From positions 1 through 64,000 of the forward strand of contig NZ_LXNG01000018.1 in assembly GCF_001642575.1 (NCBI RefSeq): a stretch of DNA of 64,000 nt, in the 5' to 3' direction. Below the pieces are notes generated by a model that made no database searches, was not told the origin of the DNA, and was given only the letters and a program-made list of their open reading frames with translations. Below are positions 55,285 through 64,000 of the stretch, piece after piece (position 1 is the first letter of the stretch; every line of letters begins with the position of its first letter). The translations under genes and the position numbers were made by a program. This DNA comes from Xanthomonas floridensis. Lineage in GTDB: Bacteria > Pseudomonadota > Gammaproteobacteria > Xanthomonadales > Xanthomonadaceae.

Positions 55285-55848
55285 GGGAAAGCTCCGAGAG
55301 GAAGTTGGACATGGAAAGCCCGATCACGCTACTGCTCAGCACGCCATTTGTAGCATTCACCAGAACGGCAGCCAGGCCTATGATGAAGATGGATCGCCGC
55401 CGGCACCGAGACCGCCGACAAAGATCTGCATGCAAGGCGGCCACATCGGTCGCCAGCCGCTCGGCTACCGCACGGGCATTGGCGTCTGACAGCAGCGACC
55501 TCATGGCACCGTGCCGAGCCCACACAGTGGCACGTCCACGGACAGATGAAGCCGCCACTGTTTCAATGCAATGCCATCAAACCAAAGCACGCCACGCGGA
55601 CATTCGCTTCATTGATCGCCGATTTTCATCGCGTGCAAAGGCGTACGGCGGCACGGAGATCCCGCGGGGCTGCTGGGTGGTTGAAGTCAGCCATCGGAGC
55701 CTCCGGTCGAGTCGATCTGCGGCGCCAGTGTCCGCATCAATGCAATGGCTGGACATTCGCCGTCGCAGATACTATCGAGCCTGAAAGCTGATTCATTCCG
55801 GCCCCCGTCAGGAGCCACCACGACCGCGTTTTCTGGAATACTGCCCCC
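55285..55848. other. Gene-free stretch before can
   Basis: The promoter of can should be here. A leftward frame of about 100 codons (from 55504) reads SIFIIGLAAVLVNATNGVL-like hydrophobic sequence, but it overlaps the next gene by 92 bases and has no clear ribosome site. I leave it uncalled. Confidence 0.4.
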
Positions 55849-56511
55849 ATGAACGAGCTCAACCATCTGCTAGACAACAACCGCGCCTGGTCCGAGCGTA
55901 TCCGTCGCGAAGACCCGGAATTCTTTTCCAAGCTGTCCACCCAGCAGACGCCCGAGTATCTTTGGATCGGCTGCTCGGATTCGCGCGTGCCGGCCAACCA
56001 GATCATCGACATGGCGCCGGGCGAGGTCTTCGTCCATCGCAACATCGCCAACGTGGTGGTGCACACCGATCTGAACTGCCTGTCGGTGATCCAGTTCGCG
56101 GTCGACGTGCTCAAGGTCAAGCACATCCTGGTGGTGGGCCACTACGGCTGCGGCGGCGTGTTCGCCAGCCTGACCCAGAAGCGCATGGGCCTGGTGGACA
56201 ACTGGATCCGCCATGTCACCGATGTGGCCGACAAGCACGAAACCTGCCTGCACGACGCCGGCGACCTGCCGGTGCAGCACGCGCGGCTGTGCGAACTCAA
56301 TGTGCTGGAACAGGTGGTCAATGTCTGCCGCACCACCATCGTGCGCGATGCCTGGGAGCGTGGGCAGGAACTGTGCGTGCATGGTTGGGTGTACAGCCTG
56401 CGCGATGGCCATGCGCACGATCTGGGCATGTCCATCGACCGCGCCGACCTGCTGCAGGAGCGCTACGACGCGGCGCTGGCGAAAATCCAGGCCGATCACG
56501 CCGAACGCTGA
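55849..56511 (+). CDS. can: Beta-class carbonic anhydrase
   Basis: The enzyme interconverts carbon dioxide and bicarbonate. The 220-residue protein has the zinc ligands Cys and Asp in IGCSDSRVPANQI and His-x-x-Cys in VVGHYGCGGV. FVHRNIANVV is the family's substrate-pocket segment. It is close to E. coli Can in length. It ends 85 bases before the 3-hydroxyanthranilate dioxygenase gene. Confidence 0.96.
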   Translation: MNELNHLLDNNRAWSERIRREDPEFFSKLSTQQTPEYLWIGCSDSRVPANQIIDMAPGEVFVHRNIANVVVHTDLNCLSVIQFAVDVLKVKHILVVGHYGCGGVFASLTQKRMGLVDNWIRHVTDVADKHETCLHDAGDLPVQHARLCELNVLEQVVNVCRTTIVRDAWERGQELCVHGWVYSLRDGHAHDLGMSIDRADLLQERYDAALAKIQADHAER

Positions 56512-56596
56512 GTCGGCGCTGCATGCTTGATCGACCGCGGCGCCCATCGGCGTCGCGGTTGGCTATGCTGGTGGCCTTCTTCGCCGAGGAATGTCG

Positions 56597-57127
56597 ATGC
56601 TGGTCCCGCCGATCAACCTGCATGCCTGGATCGAGCAACACCGCCACCTGCTCAAGCCGCCGGTGGGCAACAAGTGCATCCAGCAGGACGGCTTCATCAT
56701 CATGATCGTCGGCGGGCCAAATGCGCGCACCGACTATCACTACGACGAAGGCCCGGAGTGGTTCTTCCAGCTCGAAGGCGAGATGGTGCTGAAGGTGCAG
56801 GACGACGGCGTGGCACGCGACATCCCGATCCGCGCCGGCGAGATCTTCCTGCTGCCGCCGAAAGTGCCACATTCGCCGCAGCGCGCTGCCGGTTCGGTGG
56901 GCCTGGTGATCGAGCGCGAGCGTCTGCCGCACGAGCACGATGGGCTGCAATGGTATTGCCCGCAATGCAATCACCAGCTGTATGCGGCGATGTTCCCGCT
57001 GCGCAATATCGAAACCGATTTCCCGCCGGTGTTCGATCACTTCTATCGCTCGCTGACGCTGCGGACCTGCACGCAATGCGGCCACGTGCATCCTGCGCCC
57101 GAGCGCCATGCCACCGCCGAACAGTGA
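56597..57127 (+). CDS. nbaC: 3-hydroxyanthranilate 3,4-dioxygenase
   Basis: The enzyme opens the ring of 3-hydroxyanthranilate, giving the precursor of quinolinate and NAD. The 176-residue cupin has the iron ligands in the [16 protein letters not shown] motif (His, Glu) and the later His in KVPHSPQR. The C-terminal cysteines CPQC and CTQC form a rubredoxin-like metal site found in bacterial and yeast enzymes. ATG 56597 is preferred over 56591 because GAGGA then has proper spacing. The kynU and kmo genes follow downstream. Confidence 0.95.
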   Translation: MLVPPINLHAWIEQHRHLLKPPVGNKCIQQDGFIIMIVGGPNARTDYHYDEGPEWFFQLEGEMVLKVQDDGVARDIPIRAGEIFLLPPKVPHSPQRAAGSVGLVIERERLPHEHDGLQWYCPQCNHQLYAAMFPLRNIETDFPPVFDHFYRSLTLRTCTQCGHVHPAPERHATAEQ

Positions 57128-57574
57128 GTGGGCAACGGCATGGGGTCATGGCGGGCACACGCAGCGCAATGCAGGCGATCGCCCGTGCTGAAGTGAGCGT
57201 GCTGAAGTGAGCGCGGGCCCCGCGCGCGAAGGTGTTCAGCGCCACGGCGCAGCCTGCCAAGCAGCCGGCACAGAGGCACCGCAGGGCTGCGGAATGGGAA
57301 GGAACCTGCCCCACGAATTTGTCATGGTTCGGCCACATCGCCCGCATCGGGCTTGCGCGCACCGGCCACGCGGTTGTTTCGATCGCACTGGCGACGATGC
57401 TGCCCGCGCCCCTTGCCTCGGCGCTGCTTGCCCGCCGCCGCGCGCTTTCCTCGCGCCGCGCCGCATGTCTTGCGCACCCCACGCCGCCAGGTGCCCGATG
57501 CAGCGCACCGCTAGCCGCCGCCTGGCGAAACCCGACGTCTGCCTGGCACCGCCATTAATTCCGTCATCGGCACC
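57128..57574. other. Gene-free stretch before the FUSC gene
   Basis: No supported gene. Frames are Arg/Pro/Ala/Cys-rich without a domain. The promoter of the following genes may lie here. Confidence 0.4.
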
Positions 57575-59704
57575 ATGCTGCGCGCACTGATCGACCTCAA
57601 GCCGCGCGATGTGCCGCTGCGCGTTGCCTTGCGCAATACGGCTGCGGTGGTGCTGCCGCTGGCGGCAGGCGTTGCTACCGGGCATGTCGCGGCCGGACTG
57701 GCAGTGTGCAGTGGCGCGCTCAACACCATGTTCTCCGACCAGCCCGGCCCGTATCGTGCGCGCCTGCAGCGCATGCTGATGGCCGCACTGGCGGCCGGCC
57801 TGGCGGCCTTGCTGGGTGTGTGGGTCGGGCACGACACGCCGGCCCTGGTCCTGGCCGGGCTGCTGCTTGGCCTGGGTGGGGGCCTGCTGGTCGCGCTGGG
57901 CCCGGTGGCAGCACGGGTCGGGCTGACCAGCATGATCCTGTTGGTGGTCAGTGCCGACATGCGGCTGCCGGTCGACCAGGCACCCGGCGTGGCCGCACTG
58001 ATCTTTGCCGGCGGACTGCTGCAGGTGTTGCTCGCACTGGCGGCCTGGCCCTTGCAACGTTATCGCCCGGAACGCTTTGCGCTGGCCGAGCTGATGCGGC
58101 AACTGGCCGCCATCGCACGGCAACGTCCTGAAGCCAGCGCCGCACCACCGGCCACCCAGGAAGTGCTGGACGCGATGGTGATGCTGCACGGCGAACATCG
58201 CTCGCGCGCGATCGCGGTGCAAAGCTTTCGCATCATCGCCGAGCTCTGCGACCGCGTGCGGCTGGAGCTGTTGTCGCTATCCGACGCCGACACCCGATTG
58301 AGCGATTCGCAGGCGCGCCCGGCGATCGAACGCCTGCTCGAACGCAGCGCCATCGTGCTGGAACAGCTGGCGCATGCAATGACGGCAGGCGAAGACCCGC
58401 GGGCGGCCGATGCATCGATGACCGGCTTCGACGATCTGATCGCCGCATTGGCGCAGTTTCAGCACGACAACGCCGACACCCGCGAGCGCCGGCTGGTGCG
58501 CGTGGCAGTGGCCCGTGCGCAAGGCCTGGGCGGCCAATTGCGTGCCCTGGTCCGCAATGCGCACTGGGCCAGCAGCCGCGGCGAAATCCAGGCGCAGCTG
58601 GCCGAAGCGCGGCTTCCCGCGGCACTGCGGCCGGCCGCGACCTGGGCCACCCTGCGTGCGAATCTGGATCTGTCCTCGGTGGCGTTCCGGCATGCGCTGC
58701 GCTGCGGGGTGTGCCTGGCGCTGGCGATCGCCTTCCAGCGCTGGCAACAGATTCCGCACGGTTTCTGGATCCCGATGACCACCGCCATCGTGCTCAAACC
58801 GGATTTCGGCGGCACCTTCAGCTTTGGCGCGCTGCGCGTGGCGGGCACCTTCGTCGGCCTGCTGCTGGCCACCTTGCTGGCGCACCTGGCGATGGATGGC
58901 GCCAGCATCCGCCTGGCCCTGCTGGCACTGTTCTGCCTGGGCTTCCGGCTGCTGACCCAGGTCAACTATGGCATCGGCGTGGCCTTTCTCACCGGCATGC
59001 TGGTGCTGCTGCTGTCCTTCGAAGGCGTCACGCCCGGCGAAGCCGTCGGTGCGCGCCTGCAGGCCACCGTGGCCGGCAGCGCGCTGGCGTTGATCGCCTA
59101 TGCGTTGTGGCCCACGCGCGAACGCCGGCATATCCGCAGCGCGCTGGCGCAGTTGCTCGCTGCCTACCGCGAGCACCTGCACAATCTGCTGCTCGGGCGG
59201 ATGGAGCACCTGAGCGACAGTCGCGCCGCCGCGCGCGTGGCGCGCACCAATACGCAGGCCTCGATCGAACGGCTGCGTGGCGAGCCACGTAGCCGGCGCA
59301 ACCTGCAGGAGCTCAAACTCGCTGAGTCGCTGCTGGCCAACGGCAACCGGCTGATCCGCGCGACCTTGCTGCTGGAAGCGGTGTTGCGCGATGGGCATCG
59401 CTTGCCCACGCTGGATGCGCTGCCGGCATTTGCCGAACGCGCCGACCAGGCCCTGGCCGAGCTCATTACCTGCCTGGCCAACGGCGGCACGCCGGCCGCA
59501 GCCACGTTGCGCAGCGCCGAGCGCACGCTCTCCGATGCGCTGGCCGCCTTGCCCGAGAGCTCGCCAGCCACCGCTGCGCTGGCCGATACCATCGACCGGG
59601 TCACCGACAGCATCGGCACGCTCACCCATCTGCTGCGCCCCGTCCGAGCGACCTCGACCGACACGGCGGCAGCGCATGACGGCGCCCAGGAAGCCGGCGG
59701 GTAA
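57575..59704 (+). CDS. FUSC family (fusaric acid resistance-like) membrane protein
   Basis: The 709-residue protein has two blocks of about six membrane helices (about 20-160 and 375-515), each followed by a cytoplasmic helical region. This is the FUSC/YccS plan. FRHALRCGVCLALAIAF and HGFWIPMTTAIVLKPDFGGTF are the signature of the second block. Such proteins export aromatic acids. It lies 33 bases before kynU on the same strand, so a role with kynurenine-pathway aromatics is plausible but unproven. Confidence 0.88.
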   Translation: MLRALIDLKPRDVPLRVALRNTAAVVLPLAAGVATGHVAAGLAVCSGALNTMFSDQPGPYRARLQRMLMAALAAGLAALLGVWVGHDTPALVLAGLLLGLGGGLLVALGPVAARVGLTSMILLVVSADMRLPVDQAPGVAALIFAGGLLQVLLALAAWPLQRYRPERFALAELMRQLAAIARQRPEASAAPPATQEVLDAMVMLHGEHRSRAIAVQSFRIIAELCDRVRLELLSLSDADTRLSDSQARPAIERLLERSAIVLEQLAHAMTAGEDPRAADASMTGFDDLIAALAQFQHDNADTRERRLVRVAVARAQGLGGQLRALVRNAHWASSRGEIQAQLAEARLPAALRPAATWATLRANLDLSSVAFRHALRCGVCLALAIAFQRWQQIPHGFWIPMTTAIVLKPDFGGTFSFGALRVAGTFVGLLLATLLAHLAMDGASIRLALLALFCLGFRLLTQVNYGIGVAFLTGMLVLLLSFEGVTPGEAVGARLQATVAGSALALIAYALWPTRERRHIRSALAQLLAAYREHLHNLLLGRMEHLSDSRAAARVARTNTQASIERLRGEPRSRRNLQELKLAESLLANGNRLIRATLLLEAVLRDGHRLPTLDALPAFAERADQALAELITCLANGGTPAAATLRSAERTLSDALAALPESSPATAALADTIDRVTDSIGTLTHLLRPVRATSTDTAAAHDGAQEAGG

Positions 59705-59737
59705 ACTGCCGCATCGATTCAGACCACTGCGAGCCCG

Positions 59738-61012
59738 ATGACCACCGACTCACTGTCCCGCTCCCATGCCGCGGCGCTGGATGCCGCCGACCCGCTGCAC
59801 ACACTGCGCGATGCCTTCCTGTTTCCGCAGCATGCCGGCGCCGATCAGACTTATTTCGTGGGTAATTCGCTGGGCCTGCAACCCCGCAACGCGCGCGCCA
59901 TGGTGAGCGAGGTGCTCGATCTCTGGGGCGCATTGGCGGTGGAAGGCCACTTCACCGGCCCCACCCAATGGCTGACCTATCACCAGCTGGTGCGCGACGG
60001 ACTGGCGCGCGTGGTCGGCGCGCAGCCTGGCGAAGTGGTGGCGATGAACACCCTCAGCGTCAATCTGCATCTGATGATGGCGAGCTTCTATCGCCCGACT
60101 GCAGAGCGCGGCGCGATCCTGATCGAAGCCGGCGCGTTTCCATCCGACCGTCATGCGGTGGAATCGCAGTTGCGCCTGCACGGGCTGGATCCGGCCACCC
60201 ATCTGATCGAGGTGCAGGCCGATGAAGCCGATGGCACGCTGTCGATGGCCGCCATCGCCCAGGCCATTGCCGCGCATGGTCCGCGGCTGGCGCTGGTGCT
60301 ATGGCCCGGCATCCAGTACCGCACCGGCCAGGCCTTCGATCTGGCCGAGATCGTGCGCCTGGCGCACGCGCAAGGCGCCGCGGTGGGATTCGATCTGGCG
60401 CACGCGGTGGGCAATCTCCCGCTGTGCCTGCACGACGATGGCGCCGACTTCGCAGTGTGGTGCCACTACAAATATCTCAATGCCGGCCCCGGCGCGGTGG
60501 GCGGCTGCTTCGTGCATGCGCGTCACGCCACCAGCGATCTGCCGCGCATGGCTGGCTGGTGGGGACATGAGCAACCCACGCGGTTCCGCATGGAGCCGCA
60601 GTTCGTGCCCTCGCCCGGCGCCGAGGGCTGGCAGCTGAGCAACCCGCCGGTGCTGGCACTGGCACCGCTGCGCGCTTCGCTGGCGTTGTTCGACCAGGCC
60701 GGCATGGCCGCGTTGCGCGCCAAGTCCGAACAGCTCACCGGCCATCTGGAACAGCTGATCCACGCGCGCCTGCCGCAGGTGCTGCAGATCGTCACCCCGG
60801 CCGAACCGGCGCGGCGCGGCTGCCAGCTGTCGCTGCGGGTGGCCGGCGGGCGCGCGCAGGGACGCGCACTGTTCGAGCATCTGCATGCCGCCGGCGTGCT
60901 TGGCGACTGGCGCGAACCGGACGTGATCCGCATTGCGCCGGTACCGCTGTACAACCGTTTCAGCGATCTGCACACCTTTGTGGAGCAGGTGGAAGCCTGG
61001 GCCGCCACCTGA
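59738..61012 (+). CDS. kynU: Kynureninase
   Basis: KynU splits 3-hydroxykynurenine (or kynurenine) to 3-hydroxyanthranilate (or anthranilate) and alanine. The 424-residue PLP enzyme has YFVGNSLGLQPRNAR, GFDLAHAVGNLP and the PLP lysine in WCHYKYLNAGPGAVGG. GWWGHEQPTRFRMEPQF is conserved near residue 275. It begins 33 bases after the FUSC gene and ends 173 bases before kmo. Confidence 0.96.
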   Translation: MTTDSLSRSHAAALDAADPLHTLRDAFLFPQHAGADQTYFVGNSLGLQPRNARAMVSEVLDLWGALAVEGHFTGPTQWLTYHQLVRDGLARVVGAQPGEVVAMNTLSVNLHLMMASFYRPTAERGAILIEAGAFPSDRHAVESQLRLHGLDPATHLIEVQADEADGTLSMAAIAQAIAAHGPRLALVLWPGIQYRTGQAFDLAEIVRLAHAQGAAVGFDLAHAVGNLPLCLHDDGADFAVWCHYKYLNAGPGAVGGCFVHARHATSDLPRMAGWWGHEQPTRFRMEPQFVPSPGAEGWQLSNPPVLALAPLRASLALFDQAGMAALRAKSEQLTGHLEQLIHARLPQVLQIVTPAEPARRGCQLSLRVAGGRAQGRALFEHLHAAGVLGDWREPDVIRIAPVPLYNRFSDLHTFVEQVEAWAAT

Positions 61013-61185
61013 GCGCGGCAGGCTGACTGCTGCGCCACCAGGCCGCGTGGCCGGCACGCGGAATCGCTGCATGCCCACGTACACTCCGAGCCCCGCCCAG
61101 GGCTGATGCCAGGGCGGCCGCCATTGCCAGTTGCTGTCTCCCCCTTTTTTGCCGGCGCTGCGTCCGGCTGCTGCCGGACATTGCA

Positions 61186-62553
61186 TTGAGCCCAGTCTCC
61201 CCTCGCTCCCTGACCCTGATCGGCGCCGGCCTGGCCGGTTGCCTGCTGGCCATCCTGCTGTCGCGTCGCGGCTGGCAGGTCACCGTCTACGAACGCCGCG
61301 GCGACCCGCGCATCAAGGGCTATGAGTCCGGGCGCTCGATCAACCTGGCATTGGCAGAGCGCGGCCGCCACGCGCTGCGCCAGGCCGGCGCCGAAGACGC
61401 AGTGATGGCCAAGGCGGTGATGATGCGCGGGCGCATGGTGCACCCGGTCAGCGGCGAGCCGCAGCTGCAGCGCTACGGCCGCGACGACAGCGAGGTGATC
61501 TGGTCGATCCATCGCGCCGCCTTGAACATTGCGCTGCTGGATCTGGCCGAACAGGCCGGCGCACGCGTGCACTTCTATCGCCGCCTGCACACGGTGGACT
61601 TCGATGCGGGCTATGCGCGCTTCATCGACGACCGCGACGACCAGCCGCACGAGATCCACTTCCAGAGCCTGATCGGCAGCGACGGGGCCGGCTCGGCGCT
61701 GCGCGCGGCGATGCAGCGCAAATCGCCGTTGGGCGAGCGCATCGAGTTCCTGGATCACTCCTACAAGGAGCTGGAAATTCCGCCGCTGCCCGATGGCGGC
61801 TTCCGCATCGAACGCAATGCGCTGCACATCTGGCCACGCGGGCGTTACATGTGCATCGCGCTGCCCAACGATGGCGGCACCTTCACCGTCACCCTGTTCC
61901 TGCCCAACGCCGGTGAGCCCAGCTTCGCCACCACCCGCACTGGCGAAGAAGCGCATGCCCTGTTTTCCCGCGATTTTCCCGATGCGCTACCGCTGATTCC
62001 GCAGCTGGAAGAGCACTGGGAGGAACATCCGCCCGGCCTGCTCGGCACCCTGACCCTGGAGCGCTGGCACCTGGACAGCCGCGCGCTGCTGATCGGCGAT
62101 GCTGCGCACGCGATGGTGCCCTTCCACGGCCAGGGCATGAACTGCGCGTTCGAAGATTGCGTAGCGCTGGCCGAACAGATGGATGCGCACGACGACATCG
62201 GCAGCGCATTCGCCGCGTTCGAAGCAGCGCGCCGCGACGATGCCGCCGCGATCCAGCAGATGGCGCTGGAAAACTACCTGGAAATGCGCGACCGCGTGGG
62301 CGATGCCGACTTCCTGCTGCAACGCGAACTCGAGCAGCAACTGCAGGCGCGCTGGCCCACCCGCTTCGTGCCGCACTACACCATGGTGACCTTCCTGCGC
62401 ACACGCTATTCGATCGCGCTGGCGCGCAGCGAGATCCAGCGGCAGATCCTGGTCGAGGCCACGCGTGGGCACAACGACCTGTCGCGGATCGACTGGACCG
62501 CGCTGGAAGCGGTGGTGCATGCACGCCTGGAGCCGCTGGAAGGCGCGCACTGA
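61186..62553 (+). CDS. kmo: Kynurenine 3-monooxygenase
   Basis: KMO hydroxylates kynurenine to 3-hydroxykynurenine with NADPH and FAD. The 455-residue protein has the FAD motif LTLIGAGLAGCLLAILLSRRG, ESGRSINLALAERGR (substrate region) and the second FAD motif LIGDAAHAMVPFHGQGMNCAFEDC. The C-terminal hydrophobic helix of eukaryotic KMO is replaced by a shorter soluble tail. The start is TTG 61186; no ATG fits the Rossmann motif. Confidence 0.95.
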   Translation: MSPVSPRSLTLIGAGLAGCLLAILLSRRGWQVTVYERRGDPRIKGYESGRSINLALAERGRHALRQAGAEDAVMAKAVMMRGRMVHPVSGEPQLQRYGRDDSEVIWSIHRAALNIALLDLAEQAGARVHFYRRLHTVDFDAGYARFIDDRDDQPHEIHFQSLIGSDGAGSALRAAMQRKSPLGERIEFLDHSYKELEIPPLPDGGFRIERNALHIWPRGRYMCIALPNDGGTFTVTLFLPNAGEPSFATTRTGEEAHALFSRDFPDALPLIPQLEEHWEEHPPGLLGTLTLERWHLDSRALLIGDAAHAMVPFHGQGMNCAFEDCVALAEQMDAHDDIGSAFAAFEAARRDDAAAIQQMALENYLEMRDRVGDADFLLQRELEQQLQARWPTRFVPHYTMVTFLRTRYSIALARSEIQRQILVEATRGHNDLSRIDWTALEAVVHARLEPLEGAH

Positions 62554-63050
62554 GGCAGGCATGGGCGGGGCGGGAGTTGTGCGGGCACCATGCCCGTTCT
62601 CCCCCCGAACGGCCATCGGCACCTCGCGCGCCGACAACGGTGACGTGCCGACGCCCGGCAGGCGTGGTGGCGCCTCCAGGGTAGACGGATCCGCAGCATG
62701 GCCCTTGGCCCGCTCAACAGGTTGGACCGCCTCGCCTTGCCAAACGCGTGGCACAGCCATGCCTGCTGCTGCAAGGCGGCCGTGGACGCGTGCCGCGCGG
62801 GCAGGCAGGCCATTACCACACCGGTCATGCAAACCGCCCCGCCGGCCACGCTCATCGCCGATGGTCCAACCAATTGCCACTTGGTGGAAGAGCCTGCACC
62901 GCATGCACTGCATGACTGTTCCTGCGCTGCCGGCATGTGCCGGGCCACCCGCACAGCTGTGCCTCAGCGTGCCAGCGCCGCGATGAGGGATACTAGCGAT
63001 CACTAGGCGGCGCATACGCCGTGCGCCGCGGATCTGGATGTCGCAACCGC
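62554..63050. other. Gene-free stretch between kmo and sbcB
   Basis: Long frames are open on both strands, but with no domain character. I see no clear hairpin and no gene I can support. Confidence 0.4.
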
Positions 63051-64000
63051 ATGCCCGAGAGCTTTCTCTTTTACGACCTGGAAACCTTCGGCCAGGACCC
63101 GCGCCGCACCCGCATTGCGCAGTTTGCAGCCGTGCGCACCGATGCGCAGCTGCGCGTGATCGAAGAGCCGATCAGCTTCTTCGTGCAGCCCGCCGACGAC
63201 CTGCTGCCCTCGCCCTACGCCACCATGGTCACCGGCATCACGCCGCAGCATGCGCTGCGCGAAGGCGTGACCGAAGCCGAGGCGTTCGCACGGATCGCCG
63301 AGCAGATGAGCCGCCCGCAGACCTGCACGCTGGGCTACAACTCGATCCGCTTCGACGACGAGTTCGTGCGCTGCGGCCTGTTCCGCAATTTCTACGACCC
63401 GTACGAGCGCGAGTGGCGCGGCGGCAATTCGCGCTGGGATCTGCTGGACGTGCTGCGCCTGGTGCATGCACTGCGCCCGGACGGCATCGTCTGGCCGCAG
63501 CGCGAGGACGGCGCCACCTCATTCAAGCTCGAACACCTGGCCAATGCCAACGACGTGCGCGAGGGCGATGCGCATGAAGCGCTGTCCGACGTGTACGCCA
63601 CCATCGGCATGGCGCGCAAATTCCAGCAGCACCAGCCCAAGTTGTGGGACTACGCGCTGCGCCTGCGCGACAAGCGCTTTGCCGCCACGCTGCTGGATGT
63701 GATCGGCATGCAGCCGGTGCTGCACATCTCCCAGCGCTATCCGGCCTCGCGCCTGTGCGCGGCAGTGGTATTGCCGCTGACACGGCACCCACGCATCGAC
63801 AGCCGGGTGATCGTGTTCGATCTGGACGGCGACCCGGAGGTGCTGCTGCGGCTGAGTCCGGAGGAAATCGCCGAGCGGTTGTACATTCGCGCCGCCGATC
63901 TGCCCGAGGGCGAACACCGCATTCCGCTCAAGGAAGTGCATCTGAACAAGTCGCCGGCACTGGTCGCCTGGCAGCATCTGCGCGACGCCGATTTCCAGCG
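63051..64000 (+). CDS. sbcB: Exodeoxyribonuclease I, 5' part
   Basis: ExoI degrades single-stranded DNA from 3' ends in recombination and repair. The visible 316 residues begin MPESFLFYDLETFGQDPRR, with the first two acidic residues of the DEDDh nuclease. GYNSIRFDDEFVRCGLFRNFYDPYEREW and the HEALSDVYATIGMA segment supply the others. The gene continues past the right edge; the normal length is about 475 residues. Confidence 0.95.
   Translation, partial: MPESFLFYDLETFGQDPRRTRIAQFAAVRTDAQLRVIEEPISFFVQPADDLLPSPYATMVTGITPQHALREGVTEAEAFARIAEQMSRPQTCTLGYNSIRFDDEFVRCGLFRNFYDPYEREWRGGNSRWDLLDVLRLVHALRPDGIVWPQREDGATSFKLEHLANANDVREGDAHEALSDVYATIGMARKFQQHQPKLWDYALRLRDKRFAATLLDVIGMQPVLHISQRYPASRLCAAVVLPLTRHPRIDSRVIVFDLDGDPEVLLRLSPEEIAERLYIRAADLPEGEHRIPLKEVHLNKSPALVAWQHLRDADFQ

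Noticed and set aside
55193-55504. Leftward frame with one hydrophobic segment
   Set aside because: Overlaps the secreted-protein gene by 92 bases in another frame and has no clear ribosome site.
57236-58222. Leftward 328-codon frame over the gap before the FUSC gene
   Set aside because: Mostly antisense to the FUSC gene and rich in Gln, His and Arg without a domain.
62406-62954. Leftward frame of 182 codons between kmo and sbcB
   Set aside because: Overlaps the 3' end of kmo, has Arg/Cys/Ala-rich composition and no motif.

Overview
The window looks like a chromosomal piece of a Xanthomonas species, or a very close relative in the Xanthomonadaceae. It has high GC and a Xanthomonas-like gene order. 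Supporting traits are GyrA with a native Gln83, an oversized LigA, a complete hut cluster with HutF and HutG, a eukaryote-like kynurenine pathway, GGGAATC-type heptamer repeats and Xanthomonas-type intergenic palindromes. I cannot name the species from sequence alone.

1-4921 is an accessory island: the end of an IS3-family element, a GNAT acetyltransferase, an AT-rich HExxH metallopeptidase gene broken by an in-frame TAA, an H-NS-family protein and a tyrosine integrase lying against the 3' end of tRNA-Ser(UGA). Core chromosome starts at the tRNA.

5416-20000: a LysR regulator divergent from an azoR gene broken by one amber codon, serS, two small TonB-like proteins, serC-pheA-aroA (serine and aromatic amino acids; all read leftward), the methionine sulfoxide repair pair msrP-msrQ, a tail-anchored FHA protein, two polyhydroxyalkanoate-granule proteins, a candidate small RNA with a C-rich loop, and a membrane-anchored Mrr-like protein followed by a heptamer repeat array.

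20085-27937 is the histidine-utilisation cluster: hutF-hutC leftward and hutI-hutH-hutG-hutU rightward, with a HutC-type palindrome in the divergent promoter. HutF plus HutG means the five-step route through formylglutamate.

28292-43590: a structured leader that looks like an attenuator before an acyltransferase-3 gene, a membrane-anchored coiled-coil protein, PQQ glucose dehydrogenase, gyrA, mtnA, a DUF3011 protein, epmA overlapping ligA, and a Tat-exported HisC-like aminotransferase.

43822-51040 carries smc-zipA-small membrane protein, the ribosomal operon rpsF-rpsR-rplI (with an unusual 290-base spacer and a probable S6:S18 leader), and an IscA-like carrier, all leftward. 51245-54160 is asnS followed by three overlapping small genes and a PaiB-like protein. 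55849-62553 holds carbonic anhydrase, then 3-hydroxyanthranilate dioxygenase, an FUSC transporter, kynureninase and kynurenine 3-monooxygenase, which together turn kynurenine into the quinolinate precursor for NAD. The window ends inside exonuclease I (sbcB).
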